The notes: generated by a model not told the origin, from the sequence alone. Positions 26,355-36,457 are shown, counted from the first letter of the stretch. The stretch is 64,000 nucleotides of DNA from Lichenicola sp050954785 (GCA_050954785.1 JBPBQO010000093.1:79962-143961); one strand, 5' to 3'. A program made the numbers and translations.

Positions 26355-27035
26355 TCAGGCGATGGTCTTAAGATAATCCGACAGCTTGGCGGCAGCAGCG
26401 TTCTTGTCGATCTGCTCCAACGCGCCGAGTTCGGCTGCAAGCCGGTCCATCGCCGCCTCGTAGATCTGGCGCTCCGAAAAGCTCTGGTCCGGCTGACCGG
26501 CGTTACGGTGCAGGTCGCGCACCACTTCGGCGATCGCCAGCGGGTCGCCCGAGTTGATCTTCGCCTCGTATTCCTGTGCCCGGCGCGACCACATGGTGCG
26601 CTTGATGCGGGCCCGACCCTTGAGGATCGTCAGCGCCTCGTCGAACAGCTTGCGGGTCGCCAGCTTGCGCAGGCCGGCGCTCTTCGCCTTGGCGACCGGA
26701 ACGCGCAGCGTCATCCGGTTTTCTTCGAACGTGATGTGGATCAGCTCGAGCTTATGGCCGGCAATTTCCTCGGTAGCGATCCGCTCGACCTTACCGACGC
26801 CATGTGTCGGGTAGACCACATGATCGCCTTCGACGAACGGTTCGTCATCCTTGGGCTTGCGTACCGGCACCGGACGGGATTTGTTGTCCTCGGTGGCATC
26901 ATCTGCCACAACGGCGACGACGGCCTGTTCGACGACAGTTTGCTCAACCACAGTTTGCTCAACCACCGCCTGTTCAGGCACAGTCGATTCAGCCACGATC
27001 GGTTCAGCCATGATCTGGTTATCGTCGTCGGTCAT
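26355..27035 (-). CDS. carD: CarD-family transcription regulator with repeat-bearing N-terminal extension
   Basis: A 226-aa protein. The CarD/CdnL RNA-polymerase-interacting domain begins at FVEGDHVVYPTHGVGKVERI (about residue 67), followed by ENRMTLRVPVAKAKSAGLRKL and the helical DNA-binding part KRTMWSRRAQEYEAKINSGDP. It stabilises open promoter complexes. Upstream of the domain is an acidic extension with VVEQT-type pentapeptide repeats (residues about 20-40), encoded by near-perfect 15-bp direct repeats at about 26922-26985. Start taken at ATG 27035; ATG 27011 would remove eight residues. Confidence 0.88.
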   Translation of the reverse strand: MTDDDNQIMAEPIVAESTVPEQAVVEQTVVEQTVVEQAVVAVVADDATEDNKSRPVPVRKPKDDEPFVEGDHVVYPTHGVGKVERIATEEIAGHKLELIHITFEENRMTLRVPVAKAKSAGLRKLATRKLFDEALTILKGRARIKRTMWSRRAQEYEAKINSGDPLAIAEVVRDLHRNAGQPDQSFSERQIYEAAMDRLAAELGALEQIDKNAAAAKLSDYLKTIA

Positions 27036-28428
27036 CTCGGACTCGGTTTTGATCAGCACGTGCTTGCCGTCTCCTGATTCGGCCCTAGGGCGCGAGACCG
27101 CGTATGATCGTCTTCCGGGTCGGTTTGACTCGGGATGTCGATGCACGCGCAGTTTAAGATGTGATTGCAACCTATCACGAATACCGCCTCTACGGAACCC
27201 TGACGGTCCGGCGACGCCAAACAGTGCCGTGTCGACGGCGTCTTTCCGGCTGGTATCAAGCCGCCCTAACCGCAATGCCGTCGTGATGTTCAGCCGCTAA
27301 TCGATCCCGGATCATCGTCGCCACCGTCTTGCGCGCATAGCGGGCAGACGGCACCGGCATCGGCGACATGACTCCCGACTTTCCGTCGGAGGCGGAAGCT
27401 GCTGGCGATCTTCCGATGGCTGCGACCGACAATATGGGGCAGGGCGCCACCTCTCGATGCCGATGCGACGCGCTTCCATGACCGTCTCGAGGATGGGGTC
27501 GGCTGGCCCTCAACGACGACGATGTGGCTCGCCAGCCTGACTGATATCGCCCCGCCCGGAGACGTGCCCGCGCGAACCGACCTCTGGTCGTCCGAAGGGA
27601 GCCCCCCGGTTCGCCGGCGCCTGCTTCCGGCCGATGCCGCGCGCCTGAGAAACTCGGTCTTCTAGACAGCCACACCCATCCGGATGCCAACCGCACGACA
27701 ACCCGGACCCGTTGCTGTGCCGACCCGAGTTCGGACTCTCCATCGTCGCCGGCGGCACCGCCTGGATAGTCGCGGGCATGGCGTTGGTCTCGCTGGATCT
27801 GAAACCGGCGCTCGAGGCCGTGCATGAAACCTCGGTCAAGGACTGCAAGGCGAGGCACGCCAGCCGCAATCCGGGCCAAGGGACGGCCTCCACCGTCGTC
27901 CTGCCGCAGCTCTACCTTCTGTGCGACGGCGAACCAATCCAGCCTGTGCGCATGTTCACCGCGTGCGCCGGGAGCTGGTCGATGCCGGCATGATCGACGT
28001 ATGACGGCAGGCCGAGGGCCATCGCCAGGCCAGCCCCATCATCCACGCGACCGCCGTAGCCAGCGGATTGCTCAGACCCGACACGCGAGTCGGGCAGGCA
28101 ACGCCCTTCAATCGTTTCCCACGATGCAGCGACGGCCTGACCAAGACGCTCGACACGATCTCGATCCGTGTCGCGCCCAAGCACAGCGCTGCCACCGCCG
28201 CCTCGCCGATCCTCGCCGCCGGCACCTGAAAGCTCGTGGCACCGTCACTGCAATCGTCGTTTCGGCCGGCTTGCCCCGGGGTCGCGGATGGATGGCCGGC
28301 CGACGATTTGTCGCGATGGGTCAGGAACGGGCTGGACATAATCAGCAAGGAATGTGTCGTTCATGCCATAGCCGAGAATCGCAATGATCGGTTATGCTCC
28401 GTCGGATTAATTCATCCGGAGTTTTTCG
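27036..28428. other. 1.4-kb gene-poor stretch with decayed coding-like fragments
   Basis: No intact gene with a recognisable product is seen on either strand. Short stretches look like worn coding DNA, for example plus-strand HATAVASGLLRPDTRVGQAT and TPFNRFPRCSDGLTKTLDT at about 28040-28170, and AGGTAWIVAGMALVSLDLKP at about 27750-27810. I cannot name the parent genes. The carD and HU promoters must lie at its ends. Confidence 0.5.
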
Positions 28429-28698
28429 ATGAGCAAGGCTTTCATTTCTGCGGTCCTCCAGGACAGCCTGAACTGCACCGGCGTCGCCGCCAACCGGGCC
28501 GCCGACGACATCGTCGAGGCCATCGTGCGCGAGATGAAGAAGGAAGGCGGCTTCACCCTTCCGTCCTTCGGCACCTTCCGCGTGGCGAAAACCAAGGCCC
28601 GCAAGGCGCTGAACCCGCGCACCGGCGAGCCGGTCAAGGTGAAGGCCGGCAAAACCGTGCGCTTCAAGGCCAGCCCGAACCTGAAGAAGGCCGTCTAG
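28429..28698 (+). CDS. HU-family DNA-binding protein
   Basis: An 89-aa nucleoid protein of standard HU length. Features: FISAVLQDSLNCTGVAANRAADDIVEAIVREM, the turn GGFTLPSFGTFRV, and the DNA-binding arm KARKALNPRTGEPVKVKAGKTVRFKASP. GGAG precedes the ATG at 28429. It bends and compacts DNA as a dimer. Confidence 0.93.
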   Translation: MSKAFISAVLQDSLNCTGVAANRAADDIVEAIVREMKKEGGFTLPSFGTFRVAKTKARKALNPRTGEPVKVKAGKTVRFKASPNLKKAV

Positions 28699-28780
28699 AC
28701 CAAAATGCAGCCCGGATGTCGTGCCACCGCCGGACCGGTTCCGCGGTACTCGACGTCCGGACCGTGACCGCGTTGCGTCC

Positions 28781-29428
28781 ATGACCCCAGCCCGACTTCT
28801 TCCCTGGGACATCCATCCGGCGCTGACCGAGGACCGTCTGCGTGCCTGCGCGCTCATTCTCGCCCATGCGCGCCGGGACGCCGTCAAGCTGGCCGAACCG
28901 GCTCTCGGCGATGATGCCTGGTCGATCGGCTGCCGCGCCTACGCCTTCGGCAAGCAGCGGCTGCAACGGGCCGCCGCACGCGGCACCTACAACTGGCTCA
29001 GCGTTCTGGACGAGAGCCATCATTTCGTTTTCATGATCGAGGACGTCCCGGTCCGCTTCTTCCGTGGCTCCGCCGACGAGCCGACCGTGCGTACCCTGCG
29101 CCGGCAGATCCTCGAGGCACAGCAGCTCACCATGGCATTGGGCCCGGAGCAGGCCGAGGGCCTGGTATTCCGGCTCGCCCTCGAAGCCACCGCCGGCGGC
29201 GACGTCGATCGCGTGGTCTTCCTGGCCTTGCGTGGCGAAGACGGCCAGGTCGAGTGTTTCTGGCCGGTTCCCTTGGACGTTGCGCCAAGCGAACTATCCG
29301 GCCCGGCGCCGACCCAGCTCCGGCTTCTCGGCGAGGATGCCAGCGACGTCCTGATTTCCGCGCCCGGCCGTCCCTCGCAAAAGCCGCCTAACCCGAAGCC
29401 GCGCCATCGGACAACGACGGCCACGTAA
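28781..29428 (+). CDS. Conserved hypothetical protein
   Basis: A 215-aa protein with no signal peptide or TM segment. N-terminal helical part LTEDRLRACALILAHARRDAV, then LGDDAWSIGCRAYAFGKQRLQRAA and alternating strands WLSVLDESHHFVFMIEDVPVRFFRG; a proline/basic tail (PSQKPPNPKPRHR) ends it. No family is recognised. The start at 28781 is the ATG where plausible sequence begins; the frame is open 20 codons further. Confidence 0.65.
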   Translation: MTPARLLPWDIHPALTEDRLRACALILAHARRDAVKLAEPALGDDAWSIGCRAYAFGKQRLQRAAARGTYNWLSVLDESHHFVFMIEDVPVRFFRGSADEPTVRTLRRQILEAQQLTMALGPEQAEGLVFRLALEATAGGDVDRVVFLALRGEDGQVECFWPVPLDVAPSELSGPAPTQLRLLGEDASDVLISAPGRPSQKPPNPKPRHRTTTAT

Positions 29429-29604
29429 GCGGAAGACAAGACCGCAGCCGATGAAGTTCAGGGCCTCGCACGTGTCCGGAAGCGACGTTCCAGTATCGTG
29501 GTCGACCGATCGACCGGACGCTTCTACGTCCCGATCCCTATCACAAGCAGAACGACGACACCCTGATGATCCAGCCTGCCTGAAAGCAGTCGCGGTGTCG
29601 CTAT

Positions 29605-31005
29605 CTAGCGCGAACCCGCTTTATCCAGCGTGGCGACGACGCCCTCCCACGGCACGGCCCCGGCATGCCTGACCTTGTCGAACGCGGTCTGCGGATCCTG
29701 GATCGTCTCGCCCGGCAGCAGCAGCCTTGCGTCCAGCCCACCGGTCACCGCGAGCAGCGACGCTTCTGCAACGATCGTGTCGTGCCGGCTTTCCGCCAGC
29801 GAGACTTGCGCCGCACGCAGGTTCTCGTCCGCGATCAGCACGTCGAGCGTGCTGCGCAGGCCATAACCATATTCGAGCTGATACCCCTTCAACGCCGTCG
29901 CCGCCGCATCGACCTGACCTTGGTTCGCGTGGATCGAGATCATGCCGGCATGCACCTGGCTCCATGCGGTCAGCACCGTCTGCTCGGCCTGGCGGGCAGC
30001 GGTATCGACCGCCTGGCGATCCGCCTCGTTACGATCCTTTGCCTGCCTCACCTGCGAGGCGACCAGCCCCCCGGTCACCAGTGGCTGGGTGAGCGTGACC
30101 AGCCCGGTCACCTCCCGGTCGAACTCATGGCTTCGGAACGGCGCCGCCGCACCGATATAGCCGAACGAGCCCGCCGCGCCGATCGACGGCATGTATGCCG
30201 ATCGCGCCGCCGCCACGTCCGCCTGCGACGCCTTCGCGGCCAGTCGGCTCTGCTGCAATGCCGGACTGGTGCTGTCGGCCCGGGCCAGTGCGTCGTCGAG
30301 CGCCGCCGGCAGGCCGGGCAGGGCGGTCGGCTGCACCAGCGCACCGGGCAGCACGCCCACGGCCGCCCGGTAATCCGCCCGGCTGGCATCGAGCTGTGCG
30401 TCCGCGCCTGCAAGCGATGCCACCGCCTGCTGCCGCTGCGCGTCCGCCTGCGCCACGTCCGTCCTGGTGACCTGTGCTCCAAGGTTGAAGCGCGACGTGG
30501 TCTCCGTAACCTGGCGCTCCAGCGTCGCCAGGTCGGCGTTCCTGACCATCACGATGTCCTGGTCGCGCAGCACATCCATGTAAGCGAGGATGACGGTCTG
30601 GAATGTCTGTGCCTCGACCAGCCGCAATCCCTGCTGTCCCGCCTGCACCCGTGCGTCGGCGGCACGCACCGCATTGGCCACGCGGCCGCCGGTATAGAGC
30701 GGCTGCGTGACCGCCACCACAGCTTCGGCCGAATTGCTCTGGATCGTTCCCGCGCTGTAGTCGTAGCTGAACGGACCTTGCGAATAGCCGCCGTCGACAT
30801 GCGCCGTCACCACCGGCCGCCATCCGGTGCGCGCCTGCACCGAATTTTCGTCGGTTGCCCGTTGCAGCGCACGCTGGCCGCTGAGGCTCGGATTGGTGCG
30901 GTAGGCGAGCGAGAGCGCATCCTGCAGCGTCTCGGCACCAGCCGTCCCCGCACCGGCGCCGCACACCGCCATCAACCCGGCGGCAAACATCGTAACCCTA
31001 CTCAT
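29605..31005 (-). CDS. TolC-family outer-membrane efflux protein
   Basis: Forms the outer-membrane channel for the ABC system encoded upstream. The 466-aa protein has a signal peptide ending near AGA-ETL and two OEP repeats: ETLQDALSLAYRTNPSLSGQR, LYTGGRVANAVRAADARVQAG, then a second set with LTQPLVTGGLVASQVRQAKDRN and VLTAWSQVHAGMISIHANQ, ending in LIADENLRAAQVSLAESRHDTIVAEASLLA. The ATG at 31005 overlaps the stop of the last permease by 8 nt; an alternative ATG at 30990 has AGGG 5 bp upstream. Last gene of the operon. Confidence 0.92.
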   Translation of the reverse strand: MSRVTMFAAGLMAVCGAGAGTAGAETLQDALSLAYRTNPSLSGQRALQRATDENSVQARTGWRPVVTAHVDGGYSQGPFSYDYSAGTIQSNSAEAVVAVTQPLYTGGRVANAVRAADARVQAGQQGLRLVEAQTFQTVILAYMDVLRDQDIVMVRNADLATLERQVTETTSRFNLGAQVTRTDVAQADAQRQQAVASLAGADAQLDASRADYRAAVGVLPGALVQPTALPGLPAALDDALARADSTSPALQQSRLAAKASQADVAAARSAYMPSIGAAGSFGYIGAAAPFRSHEFDREVTGLVTLTQPLVTGGLVASQVRQAKDRNEADRQAVDTAARQAEQTVLTAWSQVHAGMISIHANQGQVDAAATALKGYQLEYGYGLRSTLDVLIADENLRAAQVSLAESRHDTIVAEASLLAVTGGLDARLLLPGETIQDPQTAFDKVRHAGAVPWEGVVATLDKAGSR

Positions 31006-33445
31006 AACGCAACGCCCGTCCCGGCTCGGCCCGCGCGACGCGCCACGCTTGTCCGAGCACTGTAAAAATCGAGATGGCGAGTGCCGCGACAGTCGCCGCG
31101 ACGAAGTATGCCGGCGACAGCGCGATCCGCTGGTCGAAGCCGGAGAGCCAGCCGCGCATCGCCACCCAGGCGATCGGCCATGCGATGACGTTGGCGATCA
31201 GCACCGGCCGGATGAACTGTCCGACCAGCAACAGCAGCACGTCGCGCGTCGAAGCCCCCAGCACCTTGCGTATGCCGATCTCCCTGACCCGCCGCGCGGT
31301 ATTGAACGATGCAAGTCCATAGAGCCCGACACAGGCAATCGCGATCGCCAGCACGGCACCCGCCGAGAACAGCCGCGCCCGCTGCTGGTCGGGCCGGTAG
31401 AAAGCCGCCAACCGGTCATCGACGCTCTGGGCGCGAAACGGCTCGTCCGGCGCCAGTCTTTTCCAGACTGCCTGTAGCCGCTGCATCATCACGGCTCGCG
31501 ACACGCCGCTGAAACGAACCACAATCGGAGCATTCTCGATGCCGCTGGTCGCTTCGACATAGAATTGCGGCGATACGGCCTCTCGAGGCGACGTAAAGCG
31601 CACGTCATCGACGACGCCGACGATCGTCAGCTCTTCTTTCCTGCCGTCGTGATCAAGATTGAAATGTTGTCCGAGCGCTGCCGACGGGCTCGAATAGCCA
31701 AGGCTCGAAACGGCCTTGCGACTGATGATCGTACTGAGTTGCGCCGCTACCGAGGCTGTACCGGCTGCGACATGGGCGGCATCATCGGTACCATGCGCGC
31801 TGTCGAACACCCGGCCGGCCAGCAACGGAATACCGTAGGTACCGAAATAATTATCGGAGACACGCTGGTAAATCAGGCTCGGCTGCTGTCCGGGCAATCC
31901 AGGGCGCTTCACCCCGATCAAACTGATACTGCCGCCATTCGGAACACTGTCCGACGCTGTCGCCGCGACGACACCCGCAACATGCCTGATTTGATCGAGA
32001 ATTTGCGGCTGGCGCGAGGTGAGCTGGGCAATACTGGTACTCAGCACCAGGACGAGGCCCTCCGGCTCGAACCCGCGATCCGCCGAACGCAGGAAGGCGG
32101 CCTGCCCGTCGATCACAAGCGTGCAGATGGCAAACGAGATCGCGGTAGCGAACTGCAGCAGAACCAGCGATGCACGCAGCCTCGTGCCGCCCCGGCCGCC
32201 GGACGGCGATCTGGAAGCCGCAAGAACCGCTGCCGGCTCATACCGGGCGAGCATGACCGCGGGATAGGACCCGGCTCCCACACCGACGACGACCACCACC
32301 AGAGCCAGCAGAGGCAGCATCCGTCGATAGTCGACGCGGACCGACCAGCCGCCGAGGGCATTCACCAGCGGGACCGCGAGTTCTACCAAGGCCAGGCCGA
32401 TCACACTGGAAACCATGACCATCAACACCGCTTCACCCATGAACTGCACCAAGAGCATGGCGGGTGTTGCGCCCATGACCTTGCGCAACGCGACCTCGCG
32501 AGCGCGAAGTGCAGCACGAGCGGTGGCAAGGTTGACGTAGTTGATGGCGGCGATCAGCAACGTCAGGACGCCGATCACGCCGAGACTTTCGATGATGTGG
32601 CGGTCCACGCCCGGCTCTGCACCGATAACAGCCAGATCGTGGAAATGCAGGTCGGTCAGCCGAACCAGGGACAGGACACGATAGTTTCCCACGTTCTTGT
32701 CGGTAATGCGGCGTGTCACGAAATCCTGGAGGTTCCGGGACACCGATGCTGCCGCCGTCGCGCTATCGAAGCGCAGGTACGTTTCACCGTTCTCGCTGTC
32801 CCATAAACGCAGCCAGGGATATGCGGCCTCCGACGCAGGCGTAAAGGGTGCCAGCAAGCTGAAATGGAGCGTCGAGTCCGGAGGTAGATCCCGGAATACC
32901 GCCGTCACGATGACGGTTCGTTTCAGCGTACCCTCGCTCAGGACAAGGCTTCGGCCGATAACGTCTTCCGTTCCAAAATATTTCCGGGCACTCGCCTGGC
33001 TCAGAACCACGGAGGATGGCGAGGAGAGTGCGGTCGACCGGCTGCCCAGCACGAGCGGCAGCTTCATGACGTCGAGAAAATTCGGGTCGACCAGCGATAG
33101 ATAGTCGCTGCCGACTATATTCCCGGTGGTGATAGTGAAGCGCCGTTCGAGGTGGCGCGTGCCTGCACGGATCTGTGGAAAATCCTCGCGCAACAGGTCG
33201 AGCGCCAGGAAACTGCTGCCCGCTCCCTCCGACGGGAGCTGGCCCGGGAAAGTCCAGGTCGTGTCGATCCGGTAGATATGATCCGCATCCGGGATCCAGC
33301 GATTGTAACCATTCTCATAGCTGACGATCGTGATCAGCAAGAGGAAGACGGCAATCCCGGTCGCCAGGCTCAAAAGATTCAGCGTGGTGTATAGCCTCTG
33401 CCGAGACACCGAGCGGTAGAACGTCAGAAAACCGTGGAACAACAT
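30998..33445 (-). CDS. MacB/FtsX-type ABC permease 1
   Basis: An 815-aa inner-membrane protein with an N-terminal TM (residues about 18-42), a periplasmic MacB-PCD-like domain, three TMs around ALREVALRKVMGATPAMLLVQFMGEAV, a second TM/periplasmic half, and the second FtsX domain ending in IGIRKVLGASTRDVLLLLVGQFI. It is the most diverged of the three permeases in residues 1-650, yet its last roughly 140 residues are nearly identical to the other two. At DNA level it resembles permease 3 most there, which points to gene conversion. Probably couples ATP hydrolysis to periplasmic conformational work through HlyD and TolC. Confidence 0.9.
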   Translation of the reverse strand: MLFHGFLTFYRSVSRQRLYTTLNLLSLATGIAVFLLLITIVSYENGYNRWIPDADHIYRIDTTWTFPGQLPSEGAGSSFLALDLLREDFPQIRAGTRHLERRFTITTGNIVGSDYLSLVDPNFLDVMKLPLVLGSRSTALSSPSSVVLSQASARKYFGTEDVIGRSLVLSEGTLKRTVIVTAVFRDLPPDSTLHFSLLAPFTPASEAAYPWLRLWDSENGETYLRFDSATAAASVSRNLQDFVTRRITDKNVGNYRVLSLVRLTDLHFHDLAVIGAEPGVDRHIIESLGVIGVLTLLIAAINYVNLATARAALRAREVALRKVMGATPAMLLVQFMGEAVLMVMVSSVIGLALVELAVPLVNALGGWSVRVDYRRMLPLLALVVVVVGVGAGSYPAVMLARYEPAAVLAASRSPSGGRGGTRLRASLVLLQFATAISFAICTLVIDGQAAFLRSADRGFEPEGLVLVLSTSIAQLTSRQPQILDQIRHVAGVVAATASDSVPNGGSISLIGVKRPGLPGQQPSLIYQRVSDNYFGTYGIPLLAGRVFDSAHGTDDAAHVAAGTASVAAQLSTIISRKAVSSLGYSSPSAALGQHFNLDHDGRKEELTIVGVVDDVRFTSPREAVSPQFYVEATSGIENAPIVVRFSGVSRAVMMQRLQAVWKRLAPDEPFRAQSVDDRLAAFYRPDQQRARLFSAGAVLAIAIACVGLYGLASFNTARRVREIGIRKVLGASTRDVLLLLVGQFIRPVLIANVIAWPIAWVAMRGWLSGFDQRIALSPAYFVAATVAALAISIFTVLGQAWRVARAEPGRALRYE

Positions 33446-33455
33446 CGCGTTTCCT

Positions 33456-33614
33456 TCAGTTCACGTGGGGCAACAAGAAAACAGCGCCGCCGTCGAGAGC
33501 CCCGACACGGTGCCTGGCGGGATCGGCATGCCTCGCCAAGCGCGCCGCGACGAGGTCCGTGGTCCCGCGCGCGACTGCCGGCAGCCTGACTGCAAACATC
33601 GTAACCCTACTCAT
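33456..33614 (-). other. 52-codon junction ORF (TolC start joined to ATPase end), copy B
   Basis: The ATG at 33614 overlaps the permease-2 stop by 8 nt, just as TolC overlaps permease 1. Its first eight codons (MSRVTMFA) are the TolC start, and its tail HADPARHRVGALDGG...HVN resembles the ATPase end HADLARRRIEMLDGR...HNAI. This is the junction expected from tandem duplication of a unit running from inside the ATPase 3' end to inside the tolC 5' end. It stays open for 52 codons and stops 10 bp before permease 1, so it may still serve translational coupling. Confidence 0.7.
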
Positions 33615-36063
33615 AACGCAGTGCCCGTCCCGGCTCAGCCCGCGCGACACGCCACGCCTGTCCCAGCACCGTCAGGATCGAAATGGCGAGTGCCGCCACT
33701 GTCGCCGCGACGAAGTATCCCGGCGACAGCGCGATCCGTTGGTCGAAGCCGGCGAGCCAGCCCTGCATCGCCACCCAGGCGATCGGCCATGCGATGACGT
33801 TGGCGATCAGCACCGGCCGGATGAACTGCCCGACCAGCAACAGCAGCACGTCGCGCGTCGAAGCACCCAGCACCTTGCGAATGCCGATCTCCCTGACCCG
33901 CCGCGCGGTATTGAATGATGCGAGCCCATAGAGCCCGACACAGGCAATCGCGATCGCCAGTACGGCACCCGCCGAGAACAGGCGCGCCCGCTGCTGGTCG
34001 GGTTGATAGAAGTCCGCGAGCCTCTCGTCCGCGGTCTTGGCGACGAACGGCGTATCCGGCACCACGCCGCGCCAGGCTGCCTGCAGCCGCCGCATCATCT
34101 CGGCACGCGGGACGCCCGCAAACCGGATCGCCGCCTGTGCAGAGTCAATATCGTGGGTGTCGTAAAGATAGAATTGCGGTGCGACGGGCTCGCGCGGTGA
34201 CATGAAGCGCACGTCGCCCCTGACGCCGATGACCTCGAGGGTAACTTTGCCCCGATGGCCATTCCACCCGACCGTCTTGCCTAGCGCATCGCGAGGATCA
34301 CGAAACCCCAGGATCGCCACGGCACGCTCGTTCAGGATCGTGCTGAGAATTCGGCCGCCCAGCGGCTGGCCGGCCATGTCGTCCAGCCGATGGGTGTCGT
34401 CGAACAGCCGCCCTGCCACGAGATGCGTGCGGTAAGTCCGGTCGTAATCGCGTCCGATCTTCTCGAAGACGAAGGATGGCGCAGGTCCGACGAGGCCAGG
34501 TCTGCCAACGCCCGTCATGTTCGTACTGGCGCTATCGGGCTCACGATCCGACAGCGTCGCGGCAACGACGCCCGGCACGCGACGCAGCGCGTCCATGATC
34601 ACGTTCTGCCGGGACAACAACTCGGACGATTGTGTGCCTTCCACGATGATCAGCCCCTGCCGGTCGAAGCCGCGATCGGCGTTACGCAGAAACGACGCCT
34701 GCGCATCGATCACCAGGGTGCAGATCGCGAATGCGATGGCGCTGACGAACTGCATCAGCACCAGCAGGTTGCGCAGCCGCATGCCGGCGCGCCCTCCGGT
34801 CGGGGTGCGTGCCGACGCCAGGACGGAGGCCGGACGGTAGGCTGCCAGCAGCATGGACGGGTAGATCCCGGCGCCGAGACCGACAACCACCACCAGCAAC
34901 GCCAGGAGCGGCACAATGCGGCGATAGTCGATCGCCACCGACCAGCCGCCAAGCGAGTTCAGCAGCGGAATCGCCACCTCCGCCAGAGCCAGCCCGACCA
35001 GCGCCGCGAGCGCCACCAGCGCGACCGCTTCGCCCAGGAACTGCACCATCAGCATCCGGTGCGTGGCGCCCATCACCTTGCGAAGCGCCACCTCGCGAGC
35101 CCGCAGCCCGGAACGTGCGGTTGCCAGGTTGATGTAGTTGATCGCCGCCATGATCAGCGCAAGCACGCCGACCAGCCCCAGGCTCAACACGATCCGCCGA
35201 TCGACACCCGGTACGGTCGCGTCAACGAGGACATCATGGAAATGCGCGTCCGGGAGAGCCACCAGCGACAACGCCAGACGATCCGCGGGATTTGTGCCTA
35301 TCTTGTCGTCGCCGGCTCCGGCCGCACGACGTGCCACGAAATCGCGCAGGCTCGCGCCAACCGCAAGCGCATCTGCCCGGTTACGAAAACGCAGGAAGAT
35401 GCTGCCCGAGGTGCTGCCCCATCGTTGGAACGCGGTCGTCCCCTCTTCAAGCGCCGGTGTCAGCGGCACCAGCAGGTGAATGACGAGTGTCGTGTCATGC
35501 GGGAGATCTTTCAGCACGCCCGAAACCGTATAGCTGCGCTTCGTTCCCTCGTGATCGATGTCCAGGGTCTTGCCGAAAGCCTGGACCGTGCCGAAATACT
35601 TCTTTGCGATACTTTCGGTGATCACGACCGACGTCGGCAGCGACAGCGCCTGATGGCGCTCACCACTCAGCAGCGGAAGCTCGATCACATCCAGGAAACT
35701 AGGATCGACGTAGGTGACCGTTTCGCTGTCGATAGTATGACCGACCGACACCGGGTCCGAATTATCCATTGTCCGCGTTCCCGCTTGGATCTGCGGATAA
35801 TCGGCACGCAGCGGATCGAGTGCCACGAACGTCGCGGTGGAGAACTCCTGTCGCATCTGGCCGGGTTCGATGCGAATGGTATCGACCCGGTACACGTTCG
35901 ACGCGTTTGGAATCCACCGGTCGAAGCCGTTCTCGTAGCCGACCACCAGCGTCAGCACGAGAAACACGGCGATCCCGAAGGCGAGGCCGAACACGTTCAG
36001 CGCCGCATACAGGCGGTGGCGCGCTAGCGAGCGGTAGAACGTTAGAAGAGCATGGAACAACAT
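33607..36063 (-). CDS. MacB/FtsX-type ABC permease 2
   Basis: An 818-aa permease, very similar to permease 3 along its whole length (MLFHALLTFYRSLARHRLYAAL N-terminus; SDPVSVGHTIDSETVTYVD; ALRKVMGATHRMLMVQFLGEAV; conserved C-terminal FtsX block). Two FtsX cores and two large periplasmic domains fit the double-FtsX architecture. It starts 10 bp after the end of the chimeric permease fragment. Confidence 0.9.
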   Translation of the reverse strand: MLFHALLTFYRSLARHRLYAALNVFGLAFGIAVFLVLTLVVGYENGFDRWIPNASNVYRVDTIRIEPGQMRQEFSTATFVALDPLRADYPQIQAGTRTMDNSDPVSVGHTIDSETVTYVDPSFLDVIELPLLSGERHQALSLPTSVVITESIAKKYFGTVQAFGKTLDIDHEGTKRSYTVSGVLKDLPHDTTLVIHLLVPLTPALEEGTTAFQRWGSTSGSIFLRFRNRADALAVGASLRDFVARRAAGAGDDKIGTNPADRLALSLVALPDAHFHDVLVDATVPGVDRRIVLSLGLVGVLALIMAAINYINLATARSGLRAREVALRKVMGATHRMLMVQFLGEAVALVALAALVGLALAEVAIPLLNSLGGWSVAIDYRRIVPLLALLVVVVGLGAGIYPSMLLAAYRPASVLASARTPTGGRAGMRLRNLLVLMQFVSAIAFAICTLVIDAQASFLRNADRGFDRQGLIIVEGTQSSELLSRQNVIMDALRRVPGVVAATLSDREPDSASTNMTGVGRPGLVGPAPSFVFEKIGRDYDRTYRTHLVAGRLFDDTHRLDDMAGQPLGGRILSTILNERAVAILGFRDPRDALGKTVGWNGHRGKVTLEVIGVRGDVRFMSPREPVAPQFYLYDTHDIDSAQAAIRFAGVPRAEMMRRLQAAWRGVVPDTPFVAKTADERLADFYQPDQQRARLFSAGAVLAIAIACVGLYGLASFNTARRVREIGIRKVLGASTRDVLLLLVGQFIRPVLIANVIAWPIAWVAMQGWLAGFDQRIALSPGYFVAATVAALAISILTVLGQAWRVARAEPGRALRYE

Positions 36064-36073
36064 CGCGCGTTCT

Positions 36074-36445
36074 TCAGGTTATATGGTGTAAGAAGACGAC
36101 AGGGCAGCTGACGAGCATCTGGATGCGGCGTCCGGCGCGGCCCCTGTCCATCGCTTGCGTGCCGGCCTCGATCTGTATGTATTCGGTAGGCAGTGGGTCG
36201 AGTGCTGCGAACATCGCGCTGACGTTTTGCTGCCGTGTTTGCTCGAGCCGGCTCCGAACGCTGTCGACCCGATAAACTTTCGCAGCATCCGGACCCCATC
36301 GATCGAAGCCGTCCTCGGAGCGCACTACGAGCGTCAGCGCGAAAAATGCCGCGATCCCGAAGGCGAGGCCGAACACGTTCAGCGCCACGTACAAACGGCG
36401 GCGCGCCAGCGAGCGGTAGAACGTCAGAAAAGCATGGAACAACAT
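36074..36445 (-). pseudogene. Collapsed permease: N-terminal 101 residues fused to an ATPase tail
   Basis: A 123-aa frame. Residues 1-101 (MLFHAFLTFYRSLARRRLYVAL through AGTQAMDR) are a permease N-terminus; residues about 104-123 (GRRIQMLVSCPVVFLHHIT) resemble the ATPase C-terminus (RRRIEMLDGRVVVSVHNAI). A large internal deletion has joined the first part of a fourth permease copy to the following junction scar. It keeps one TM helix and the conserved spacing (10 bp) to the next permease start. Confidence 0.8.
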
Positions 36446-36457
36446 CGCGCGTTCCTT

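Noticed and set aside
34390..36027. A 545-codon plus-strand frame opposite permease 2
   Set aside because: Arg/Gln/His-rich antisense shadow of a permease with a close paralog next door.
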